Origin: Desulfonatronum sp. | GTDB lineage: Bacteria > Desulfobacterota > Desulfovibrionia > Desulfovibrionales > Desulfonatronaceae | DNA: 11,061 bases | Direction: 5' to 3' | Assembly: GCA_007127655.1 (NCBI GenBank) | Contig: SKYX01000230.1 | Coordinates: 1-11,061 of the forward strand | Shown: positions 1 through 6,596 of the stretch, in pieces | How positions within the stretch are numbered: position 1 is the stretch's first letter | Layout: each line of letters begins with the position of its first letter | Position numbers and translations under genes: made by a program | Notes under the pieces: model-generated | What the model was told of the DNA's origin: nothing | The model's database searches: none | What the model saw: the letters and a program-made list of their open reading frames with translations, nothing else

Positions 1-849
1 TACACCGAGGCCGAGAAGATCAAGATCGCTAGGCGCTACCTGTTGCCCAGGCAGATCAAGGAAAACGGCCTGAAACCGGATGATGTGGTCATCTCAGATC
101 AGATCCTCAGCAAGATGATCCGCGAATACACCCGGGAGGCCGGGTTGCGGAATCTGGAGCGGGAGCTGGGCTCGGTCTGCCGCAAGCTGGCCCGCAAGGT
201 GGCCGAGGGCGACTCCGGACCGTTCACGGTCACGGCCAGGATGCTGAACAAGCTCTTGGGAGTCGCCCGGTTTTTGGAGAATGAAAAGGACAAGGAACTC
301 TATCCCGGCGTGGCCCTTGGGCTGGCCTGGACACCGGTGGGCGGCGAGGTTCTGCACGTGGAGGTTTCCACCATGCCCGGCAAGGGCAAGCTGATCCTGA
401 CTGGACAGCTGGGCGAGGTCATGAAGGAGAGCGCCCAGGCCGCGTTGAGCATCGCCCGTAGCCGGGCCGGAACCCTGGGGTTGGACCCGGATTTCGCCGA
501 GAAGAACGACATCCACATCCACGTTCCGGCCGGTGCCACCCCCAAGGACGGACCGTCCGCCGGAGTGACGTTGGTCACGGCCCTGTTCTCCGCCCTGACC
601 AACACCCCGGCGAGGAACGATCTGGCCATGACCGGTGAGATCACCCTGCGCGGACGGGTGATGCCCGTGGGCGGGATCAAGGAAAAGATTCTGGCCGCCG
701 TGGCCCACGGCCTGAAAACCGTGCTGATTCCGGCTCAGAACAAGAAAGACCTGCAGGAAGTCCCCGCCGACCTGCTGCGCAAGATCAAAGTCCGGTATGT
801 GGAGCACGTGGATGAAATCTGGCCCATGGTCGTTTCGAAAGAAAAATAG
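1..849 (+). CDS. lon: ATP-dependent protease Lon, C-terminal part (5' end outside window)
   Basis: Lon is a cytoplasmic, homo-oligomeric AAA+ serine protease that degrades misfolded and short-lived regulatory proteins. The open frame runs from base 1 without a start, so about 282 C-terminal residues are present and the N-terminal and Walker A/B parts lie upstream of the window. The first ~80 residues are the alpha-helical lid of the ATPase domain (ARRYLLPRQIKENGL, then YTREAGLRNLERELG). The protease domain begins around YPGVALGLAWTPVGG. The catalytic Ser is in PKDGPSAG (codon 556-558) and the catalytic Lys in VGGIKEK (codon 679-681), giving the Lon Ser-Lys dyad. The C-terminus is complete (TAG at 847-849). 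The next gene converges on it, with only 45 bases between the two stops and no convincing terminator hairpin there. Identification is from established family motifs. Confidence 0.97.
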   Translation, partial: YTEAEKIKIARRYLLPRQIKENGLKPDDVVISDQILSKMIREYTREAGLRNLERELGSVCRKLARKVAEGDSGPFTVTARMLNKLLGVARFLENEKDKELYPGVALGLAWTPVGGEVLHVEVSTMPGKGKLILTGQLGEVMKESAQAALSIARSRAGTLGLDPDFAEKNDIHIHVPAGATPKDGPSAGVTLVTALFSALTNTPARNDLAMTGEITLRGRVMPVGGIKEKILAAVAHGLKTVLIPAQNKKDLQEVPADLLRKIKVRYVEHVDEIWPMVVSKEK

Positions 850-894
850 GCTTTTATTCCAAACAACGCGACAAAATTTTACGTTTTTTCGAGG

Positions 895-2511
895 TCAAGC
901 AGCGATTGCAACCTCATGTTTTAATTGAGTTAGTCCTTTGTCGATGAGGGCATAGGCCTCTTCGATTTTGGAGGGTTGCTCTACGGTACTGGCTGCCTCT
1001 TTTTTGAAGTTCCTTGAAATCATTGGATTTTTGAAGTGGTGGCGGGCAGTGAATTCAACCCAGAGCAGACTCCACCCTTTCTGCGTAACCCTATAAGATG
1101 ACTTTCTTTTATTTTTATGGATGATGCCCCTGACCCTCAACTTCAGCAATTCGTGCCGAATTTGGGACGATTTCTTGAAGTTGCCGGGCAAGGCCTCCAG
1201 GATATCCGCGGTCTTGAAACCGTGGACACAGTATTTTGGCTTGAGGAGTTCTCGAGCCAGGGCAGACTGCCTCTCCTTACGGAGGTCAGGAGCGGCAATG
1301 TTCTTGCCCTTGTGGTCCGGCACCGGAATGATGAACTGAAGGTGTTCCTCTTCGGTGATTGTGGAAACATCAACATCAGCGCAGCATGACAAGAATTTGT
1401 CATTCGCCTCCACGCCTTTCCACAAGCAGGCCTGCAAATAGATGGCAGGTTTGTGAAGCCCCAGCGACTTGGGGTTGTTGATTGTGGTTTCGGTGCGCAG
1501 GAAATAACCGGTCTTGTTGTACAGCTTGATGGAGTTTCTCCGGAACCAATGTTTGATGACGGCGTTGTTTTCGTACTGTCTCCAGAAAGTCTTGGACTTT
1601 GTGCGGGAATTGCTCCGCAGAGAAAATATCCTGGCAATGGAATCGGGCAATCCGATTCGCTGGAATTTGTCCAAGAGCCTTTCAAAGAGGCTGGTGGCAA
1701 ACCTCGCCGACTTGAAAACAGTATTGGAAGAGACCTCGACTTGGTGCAGGTACCATTCGTGCTCCAGGTGCCTGGACCTGGTTGAATATGTGCCCTTGTC
1801 GAATTTGAAGAAGATATTTTTCCAATGCTCAATCCGTTGTTGTACGGCCCGACCATTGAGTTCTTTGACAATCTCCTTGAATCTTGCACGGTTTTCAATC
1901 TCGACGAAAGCATTGTCTCTCATCGTATACCCAAGGCCCTCTTTGTCCATTTTGAGCTTGGCCGCATTATGCCCGTTGAAATAGAACTCGCACTGGAAGG
2001 GCAGGTATGAGCAGATTTTGAGATAGCAAGGTCCTCCCAAAAGGCCGTCGTGAAAGTAGATGTAGTACTGCTTTACCGGCTTTCTGCAATTGTAGAGAGT
2101 GTGAAATCGTTTTCCGGTTTTTGCCGTGAATTCTCGGGATGCAAAGGTATGGGAGGGCTCTTTGTCCGTAATGATGCAATAGACGTGGTCGCCTTTCCCC
2201 TTCCATTTGTCGGCATAGTTCTTCTTGACGAAGTCCAGCTTTGCACCGTCTGTCCCGCCGCCTACCGAAGGCCACCAGTGTATGGGGATGTTTTTTTGTT
2301 TGGCGACTTTTTCAATATGGGCGTTGAGCTGGTCGGTCAGGATACGCATGACGCCGGATGTCATTTGCTTGAAACCCAAAGCTTTGAGCAGCTTGGCTAC
2401 GCCAGCGGCAAAAAAGAGGAAGCGGATATAACCGCGAATGATGACCCTATCGAAACAAAAATAGCTGAACTTGATATTTGGGTCGAATTGGTTGAGGAAA
2501 GAATTGTTCAC
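895..2511 (-). CDS. Uncharacterised 538-aa protein with C-terminal winged helix; possible mobile-element protein
   Basis: I cannot assign a function. The best start is GTG at 2511-2509, because AAGGAG (2525-2520) sits 8 bases upstream. An ATG at 2559 is in frame, but it lies upstream of that Shine-Dalgarno and within the predicted promoter region. In 538-aa numbering, visible blocks are CFDRVIIRG (about 19-27), FYFNGHN (about 176-182), EHEWYLHQVE (about 250-259), KLYNKTGYFLRTETTIN (about 329-345), and a region at about 434-484 (KTADILEAL ... SQIRHELLKLRVRGII ... YRVTQKG) with the pattern of a winged helix-turn-helix. The protein is rich in aromatic and basic residues. I recall similar uncharacterised proteins of about 500 aa occurring in many copies in environmental genomes, which would suit a mobile element, but this is from memory. 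No DDE, HUH, serine or tyrosine recombinase motif is evident. Base composition is clearly more A+T-rich than lon or pheT, and it adjoins an IS, so horizontal acquisition is likely. Confidence 0.85.
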   Translation of the reverse strand: MNNSFLNQFDPNIKFSYFCFDRVIIRGYIRFLFFAAGVAKLLKALGFKQMTSGVMRILTDQLNAHIEKVAKQKNIPIHWWPSVGGGTDGAKLDFVKKNYADKWKGKGDHVYCIITDKEPSHTFASREFTAKTGKRFHTLYNCRKPVKQYYIYFHDGLLGGPCYLKICSYLPFQCEFYFNGHNAAKLKMDKEGLGYTMRDNAFVEIENRARFKEIVKELNGRAVQQRIEHWKNIFFKFDKGTYSTRSRHLEHEWYLHQVEVSSNTVFKSARFATSLFERLLDKFQRIGLPDSIARIFSLRSNSRTKSKTFWRQYENNAVIKHWFRRNSIKLYNKTGYFLRTETTINNPKSLGLHKPAIYLQACLWKGVEANDKFLSCCADVDVSTITEEEHLQFIIPVPDHKGKNIAAPDLRKERQSALARELLKPKYCVHGFKTADILEALPGNFKKSSQIRHELLKLRVRGIIHKNKRKSSYRVTQKGWSLLWVEFTARHHFKNPMISRNFKKEAASTVEQPSKIEEAYALIDKGLTQLKHEVAIAA

Positions 2512-2519
2512 GATGGGCT

Positions 2520-2525
2520 CTCCTT
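2520..2525 (-). promoter_or_regulatory. Strong Shine-Dalgarno that fixes the GTG start of the 538-aa gene
   Basis: On the - strand the sequence reads AAGGAG, then 8 bases, then GTG at 2511-2509. It is one of the strongest ribosome binding sites in the window. It favours the GTG over the in-frame upstream ATG at 2559, shortening the protein by 16 residues. Confidence 0.75.
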
Positions 2526-2532
2526 TTAAGTG

Positions 2533-2549
2533 ATGACGCCGTGCGTCAT
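2533..2549. repeat. Perfect palindrome overlapping the predicted -10 box
   Basis: ATGACGC and GCGTCAT form a 7-bp perfect inverted repeat around a 3-base centre (CGT). It lies between the predicted -35 box and the Shine-Dalgarno of the 538-aa gene. It could be an operator, a 5'-UTR hairpin, or part of an element end. It is not followed by a clean T-run on either strand, so a terminator is unlikely. Confidence 0.6.
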
Positions 2550-2573
2550 AAAAAGCCAATCGCCAAAAATCAA
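2545..2573 (-). promoter_or_regulatory. Predicted sigma-70 promoter of the 538-aa gene
   Basis: On the - strand there is TTGATT (2573-2568), a 17-base spacer and TATGAC (2550-2545). Each box matches 4 of 6 consensus bases. Transcription would start near 2538, about 27 bases upstream of the GTG start and upstream of the AAGGAG site. The -10 box overlaps the perfect palindrome at 2533-2549, so a protein bound there could repress it. Confidence 0.45.
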
Positions 2574-2614
2574 ATCAGAAAAGTACTGAAAGCAAGGGGC
2601 TTCCGAGCACATTG

Positions 2615-2761
2615 ATGGTCAAAGGCAAAGGCTACGAGCCCGCCTACAAAAACACCTGGGAGTTGCCCCAGCGTATCTTCACCATCCGCCGGAAGTCCCT
2701 TGCTTTTGGCCCTTTTCGGAACTTTAGTTTGCTAAACTATTACAGGAGTTTAGCAGATTGA
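2615..2761 (+). pseudogene. Possible 48-codon gene remnant (weak)
   Basis: A short + strand frame starts at ATG 2615 (MVKGKGYEPAYKNTWELPQR...) and ends at TGA 2759-2761. Just upstream, another frame (about 2550-2615, KPIAKNQIRKVLKARGFRAH) ends in a TGA that overlaps this ATG as TGATG. Read together, the two frames look like one basic protein interrupted by a frameshift. I do not recognise the product. It lies between the unknown gene and the IS, and its 3' end crosses the palindromes at 2725-2755. It may be debris of a gene destroyed by insertion, or chance. The rest of the 2512-2799 gap holds only the promoter, Shine-Dalgarno site and palindromes listed separately. Confidence 0.2.
2725..2755. 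repeat. Cluster of overlapping palindromes (GCTAAACT/AGTTTAGC)
   Basis: TAGTTT (2725-2730) and AAACTA (2734-2739) form a 6-bp inverted repeat around GCT. GCTAAACT (2731-2738) also pairs perfectly with AGTTTAGC (2748-2755) over 8 bp around a 9-base centre. Three half-sites thus allow two alternative hairpins. The arrangement resembles a multi-site operator of a dimeric regulator, or a subterminal repeat of a mobile element. No gene starts clearly beside it now. Confidence 0.55.
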
Positions 2762-2799
2762 ACCCCGGTTTTCCGGAAATCAGGCGCAATTCCGCCATG

Positions 2800-4515
2800 T
2801 TACATTGACAATTCTTGTAAGACCCCTCCACTCACTTCGTATCCAACGCCCTTCAGTATCTGAGCCTGTGTTTCCCCCGGATCCTCAAGCATCCGGACCG
2901 CTTTTCGTGCATCTGCTTGCCAGCAAAGACAGGAGTGCAACGCCTTCATCTCCTGCATTACCGTGGCCGCGGAGAGTTTGAGTCCGGCATTCGTCAAGCG
3001 TAGTTCCAGCAGGCGCAGATAAGAGAGGGCAACGATACAGCAGAGGACGTGACAACGGATCTTGCTATCCGTCCAATGGCGCATGGGCATCATGCTGACC
3101 AGGTCATCATCCTTGGTTTGGCGAAAGCTTTGTTCAACCATGTATCTGTCCAGGCTGACCCGGACGATTTCATCTGTGCTCCAATCCATCCTGTCCGTGA
3201 TCAGCACGTTCTTTCCGAACCTGTCGATATGTCGCTCGATGCGATACTGGTTTTTACGAAAACTCATGACCAAGCATCCACTTTCCACAGAAAAATTCAG
3301 ATCGTAAAGATTGTCTGGGAGGTGCATGTCCCGGCAAATGTCCCGGTAGCGCTGCCTGACTGTGTCTTCTTTCCGCCACTGGGCAGCCCGGGAACGAACC
3401 TTCGATCGGATTTCATACAGGGTCGACTGGAGTTTCCGTAATTTCGCTTCAAACTTGTACCGTTGCTTGGTAGCGGTCAGGGGATTGTAGGTCACGACCA
3501 CTGTCCGCGTTTGTCCCCAATACTCCCCGGTGGTCCGCCAAGCGATTAATTGATCGTCCTCCCTGTCGAGCTCACGAAGTCGCCGGTTTTTTTCGGTAAC
3601 TACAACAACAAATTTATCTCTGCCGACATGGATCAGCTCCTCGGCAAAGTAGGGTGAATAGCTGGTCACGAAGTGCACATTGTCCATGGCGTCAATGACG
3701 GCCATGACGTCCTCGGAATTCATGCCTTTGTCCACGACCACCGTCACGTCGGGGCGGCCATATTGTCGCATGGCATCCAAAACGTCTTCCAGGACACATT
3801 GAAACACCTTGGAATCATGGCAGTTGCCCTCGTATTCCCGGTAGAAAAAAGGTAGGCCGGTGTCCCTGGCAACAAGCAAGGCAAGTCCCACTTGGCGAAG
3901 CCAGTAGCGGCCCTCCTTGTTTTTGCCTGTCTGGGCTAGGTCAGACTCGGTATCGCTGGCCATGTACGTATAGTAATTGGTGGTGTCGAAAAGAAAGCAG
4001 TCGGAATGAGAGACCTCAAGCTGAGCCAGCCTTGCAAAGAATTCCCGTGCAATGGATGCAATCTGGCTTTGGCTGACACGATCCCATTTCTTCCAGAATT
4101 TTTCGGATGACAACGTTTTGATGTCCACCGGCCTGATCTGTTGTATGGCGGTCTTGCCGTACCAGCCCGCCAGGGATCTTTTGGACGTGGCGTCCACCAT
4201 CCTGTTGAGAACGGCATACAAAAAGTACTCGCCCACAGAGGGTCCAGTTTCGTTCTTCCCCTTGGGAACCGTCTTATCCACGATCTGGGCAATCCCGACA
4301 TCCTGGTCGATCAAATTGGCCAGCCAAAGCGCACCAAATTCTTGGACCTGAATTTTCTTTAACGAGGATCCGGAGCCTTTTGCCAAGGCCATGATTCTCT
4401 CTGGCGAGCCGAGGTAGACTTGGTTGGTCACTTTTGGTTTGCCGTCGACTCGCGCCATCTCCCGCACATAGTAGTAGGGTCTGCCCTTTTTCATCTTCTT
4501 GTGTAGGTGAGCCAT
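2800..4515 (-). CDS. IS1634/IS4-type DDE transposase
   Basis: This 571-aa transposase would catalyse cut-and-paste movement of its IS. The N-terminus (MAHLHKKMKKGRPYYYVREM, VTNQVYLGSPERI) is typical of IS1634-like transposases. The RNase H-fold catalytic triad can be placed at D177 (FLFDTTNYY), D262 (VVVDKGMNS) and E461 (RYMVEQSFRQTK). R457, E461 and K468 fit the R(3)E(6)K spacing of the IS4 superfamily signature, although the usual Tyr three residues before the Arg is absent. A long insertion between D262 and E461, containing a charged stretch (about 350-400), matches the insertion-bearing IS4-like folds. Length is normal for the family and the frame is uninterrupted. A near-consensus promoter lies directly upstream and no Shine-Dalgarno is visible before the ATG. 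Family-level identification is strong, but the exact IS name is unknown. Confidence 0.93.
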   Translation of the reverse strand: MAHLHKKMKKGRPYYYVREMARVDGKPKVTNQVYLGSPERIMALAKGSGSSLKKIQVQEFGALWLANLIDQDVGIAQIVDKTVPKGKNETGPSVGEYFLYAVLNRMVDATSKRSLAGWYGKTAIQQIRPVDIKTLSSEKFWKKWDRVSQSQIASIAREFFARLAQLEVSHSDCFLFDTTNYYTYMASDTESDLAQTGKNKEGRYWLRQVGLALLVARDTGLPFFYREYEGNCHDSKVFQCVLEDVLDAMRQYGRPDVTVVVDKGMNSEDVMAVIDAMDNVHFVTSYSPYFAEELIHVGRDKFVVVVTEKNRRLRELDREDDQLIAWRTTGEYWGQTRTVVVTYNPLTATKQRYKFEAKLRKLQSTLYEIRSKVRSRAAQWRKEDTVRQRYRDICRDMHLPDNLYDLNFSVESGCLVMSFRKNQYRIERHIDRFGKNVLITDRMDWSTDEIVRVSLDRYMVEQSFRQTKDDDLVSMMPMRHWTDSKIRCHVLCCIVALSYLRLLELRLTNAGLKLSAATVMQEMKALHSCLCWQADARKAVRMLEDPGETQAQILKGVGYEVSGGVLQELSM

Positions 4516-4521
4516 GCGCGA

Positions 4522-4550
4522 AGCATATCAGTAGGGCCTAACAATGTCAA
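4522..4550 (-). promoter_or_regulatory. Near-consensus promoter of the transposase, predicted leaderless transcript
   Basis: On the - strand TTGACA (4550-4545) is a perfect -35 box, followed by exactly 17 bases and TATGCT (4527-4522). The transposase ATG (4515-4513) lies 6 bases beyond the -10 box, where transcription would be expected to begin. The mRNA is therefore predicted to start at or next to the ATG, which agrees with the lack of a Shine-Dalgarno. Confidence 0.6.
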
Positions 4551-4621
4551 CTAAAAACAAGGCAACATGTTAAAATATTATTGCTTTTGAAGTGAAAACG
4601 AAAAGGAAAGAAAGGGTCTTA

Positions 4622-4645
4622 CAAAAAAGATGGGCCTAATAGCCC
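4622..4645 (-). terminator. Intrinsic terminator of the ATPase/TOPRIM operon
   Basis: On the - strand GGGC, a 6-base loop (TATTAG) and GCCC form a short hairpin (4645-4632), followed by ATC and six T residues (4628-4623). It lies about 40 bases past the stop at 4685, where the operon would be expected to end. The stem is only 4 bp, so efficiency may be low. It partly overlaps the candidate right end of the IS. Confidence 0.5.
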
Positions 4646-4684
4646 GAAATTACATAGAAATGCGAGTAGAGGATGGTGATTCGG

Positions 4685-5397
4685 TTAAAGTCCTGTCGGA
4701 AAACCAAGTTTGTCCAGCACATGGTCAGCGTTCTCCTTGAACGCGGTCAGGCTGGGCATGCTGATCTGCCTCATATCGATCAATCCGTCTTGCACGGCGT
4801 CAACCAAAACGGTTTGCGTCGCCTTGCCACCCAAGAGCGATGCCAGACGTTTCTTCATGGATTCAGGCGAGGCGTTCTTGCCGGATGCGCATTCAAGCTG
4901 GTCGCAGTGCTGATAGCGCTGTTGCACGGCGCACAGCAGCCATGCCTCGGATATCGGCTTGGGCAACATTGGAATGCCCTGGTCAAAATTTTCCGCGGCA
5001 AATCCGGTCAGCATGGACTGGTGTTTCGCCGTCCATTCCCCCCGGCCTGAACTTGCCGTGCCGTCCGCGTCCCTGAACAAAATCGCCATGACATCCGCAT
5101 TTTCCAGTGTCTCGATCTGCCTGGCGATCTGGGCCAAGGCCCGGGCGTTCTTGTAAAAATATCTCGTTTCCTGGTCTGGTTTTTGCCCCGCTTGACTTTT
5201 GGCTTGAGATGCTTCTTGGAATGTTCCGACAGATCGGCCTTGGCAATCAGTCGAATCGCCTCGGCGTCGTGCAGGGAGTAGCCGCACCGATCGCCGATCC
5301 ATTGGTCCGCAAAAAGGGCCAGGGGGCCGGGCAGGAACGCCAAGCCGTCATGCGTGCCCATGTCCGTGGGACCTTCCCCGCTGATCAGCAACAGCAT
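4685..5397 (-). pseudogene. TOPRIM-like (DUF4276/RloB-type) effector, frameshifted near 5155
   Basis: Two overlapping frames make up one protein. The first starts at ATG 5397, one base after the ATPase stop (TGA-A-ATG), with MLLLISGEGPTDMG, the N-terminal acidic motif of TOPRIM-like folds, and remains sensible to about 5155 (KRGKNQTRKRDIF). The second frame then continues with YKNARALAQIARQIE, ILFRDADGT (the acidic DxD motif) and PMLPKPISEAWLL, similar to the P-x-x-x-E-x-W-L motif of RloB/DUF4276 proteins, and ends at TAA 4687-4685. The switch fits a run of five T (minus strand, 5159-5155): one more T, or a -1 slip, gives a 237-aa product. Proteins of this type are proposed metal-dependent nucleases paired with AAA ATPases in phage defence. 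The family assignment is from motifs only. The break may be a true mutation, a sequencing error or, less likely, programmed slippage. Confidence 0.7.
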
Positions 5398-5398
5398 T

Positions 5399-6565
5399 TC
5401 AGGAACCCGCGGCCGCAAGGCCCTCGATTTCATCGCGAAGCAGGGTCAGACTGGTGTCCTCATAGGCTTCGCCCGGTCCCATGACCGTCAGTTTTTCCGC
5501 CATGGAGGGGATGTCGAAAAATCGAATGGCCTTGGTGTGGCCTTTTGCTGTCTTGTACAGATAGACCACGCCTTGCTTGGCAATGTGATCATCAAGAAAA
5601 TTCAGAATCAGAGGGCTGTGGGTGGTGACAACGACCTGCCGGTCGCTGGCCGCCAGGGCATCCAGCAGGTATTCGACCAGCTCGGGGTTCATGCCGTTTT
5701 CCAGCTCGTCCAGAAGCAGGATGCCCTGTGCGTCGGTCAGTTGCGAGAATATGGCCAGCAGCCGCAGCAATCCGTCGTTGATATGCCGGGCCTCGGTGGG
5801 CAGTCTTCTGTCCGCGTATCTCTCCGTGATATGCAACTGTTTCCAGCCTGATCGCAGGCTTTTGACCTCGATCTGCTCCAGGCAGGGATACACCTTGTGC
5901 AGTTGCGCCGTGAGCCCTTGTTGCGCCCGTGGCCCCAGCTCGTGCAGAAAGGCGGATAACCGCTCCCCGCCCATGCCAAGCGTGCCGTGGGCCGATCTGG
6001 TGCGCTGGCGGAGCAGCTCCGGGGAGAGCAGTTCCAGGGTGCGTGATTCCAGGAAGAAGCGCTTGAACTCCAGCAGCTCTTGCGCCAGCAGGTCTTCCTT
6101 CAAATGGGGCAAAATGGAGCCTTCATAGGTAAAGGCAATGGGTTGCCCGGTCACGGGCTGTCCGTCCCGGCGCTCCCCGGGCTCGGCGCAAAAATACTGC
6201 CCCTCCCATACCTTGAGCAGCACCTGGTCGTTCCAGGTGATTTTTTCCCTGGTGCAGCGCAATTCCTTTCGGTTGAAACCGGCCTGCCATTCGACCCGGG
6301 CATCCGTCCCGGCTTGCAACCGCACGGTGAACAGGATGTTGCTCTTGCTGGAAAGCCGCGAATTCAAGTCCGCCGCGGACCAGTTCCGGCGTTGCAGCCA
6401 TTCGCTCACCTTCCCGCTGATCTGCTGGCTCAGGAAATCAAAAAATTGCAGCACCGTTGACTTGCCGGAACCATTCAGTCCGATCAGGCAGCTCAACGGC
6501 GCCAACTCAAGACTGAAGCCGACCAGAGACTTGAAGTTGTCAACCTCCACCCTCGTTATCATCAT
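5399..6565 (-). CDS. AAA (AAA_21/OLD-like) ATPase, probable defence-module sensor
   Basis: This 388-aa ABC/SMC-like ATPase starts MMITRVEVDNFKSLVGF, the usual N-terminus of RecF/OLD-like enzymes. Walker A is GLNGSGKST (residues 29-37). An INDGLLRLLA segment (about 262-271) stands in place of the ABC signature. Walker B is ILLLDELENG (about 282-291) and the switch histidine is in TTHSP (314-318). Between Walker A and the signature is a divergent insert (about 55-250) that probably senses a partner or trigger. All nucleotide-binding motifs are intact. The TOPRIM-like gene follows after one base, implying translational coupling and joint action as in AbiL, PARIS or other OLD-type systems. I infer a defence role but cannot name the system. 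AAAGG lies 10 bases before the ATG, with GGAG further upstream. The upstream spacer is filled by a repeat array. Confidence 0.9.
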   Translation of the reverse strand: MMITRVEVDNFKSLVGFSLELAPLSCLIGLNGSGKSTVLQFFDFLSQQISGKVSEWLQRRNWSAADLNSRLSSKSNILFTVRLQAGTDARVEWQAGFNRKELRCTREKITWNDQVLLKVWEGQYFCAEPGERRDGQPVTGQPIAFTYEGSILPHLKEDLLAQELLEFKRFFLESRTLELLSPELLRQRTRSAHGTLGMGGERLSAFLHELGPRAQQGLTAQLHKVYPCLEQIEVKSLRSGWKQLHITERYADRRLPTEARHINDGLLRLLAIFSQLTDAQGILLLDELENGMNPELVEYLLDALAASDRQVVVTTHSPLILNFLDDHIAKQGVVYLYKTAKGHTKAIRFFDIPSMAEKLTVMGPGEAYEDTSLTLLRDEIEGLAAAGS

Positions 6566-6596
6566 GGCAGTTTGACCTTTCTCCTGAACCTGATGC

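Larger units (their letters stand above)
2800..4624 (-). mobile_element. IS1634/IS4-type insertion sequence (ends approximate)
   Basis: The element is defined by its transposase gene (2800-4515). A perfect 11-bp inverted repeat, TTGTAAGACCC at 2815-2825 against GGGTCTTACAA at 4614-4624, is the best candidate for terminal repeats. The left copy, however, falls inside the last codons of the transposase, which would mean the final residues and stop come from flanking DNA. No convincing target-site duplication was found, so the true ends remain unresolved. The limits given here are the transposase stop and the right-hand repeat. The transposase frame is intact, so the element may be active. Confidence 0.7.

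Noticed and set aside
94-807. Open frame on the - strand opposite lon
   Set aside because: It is a shadow of the Lon protease domain, in which the catalytic motifs are clear on the + strand.
2512-2559. Longer start (ATG 2559) for the 538-aa gene
   Set aside because: The strong AAGGAG lies downstream of this ATG and correctly spaced for the GTG at 2511. The extra 16 residues would cross the palindrome and overlap the predicted promoter.
2796-4572. CATGTTA direct repeat (2796-2802 and 4566-4572) as target duplication of the IS
   Set aside because: A 7-base match is expected by chance at this search size, it would include the transposase stop, and the adjacent inner sequences do not form inverted repeats.
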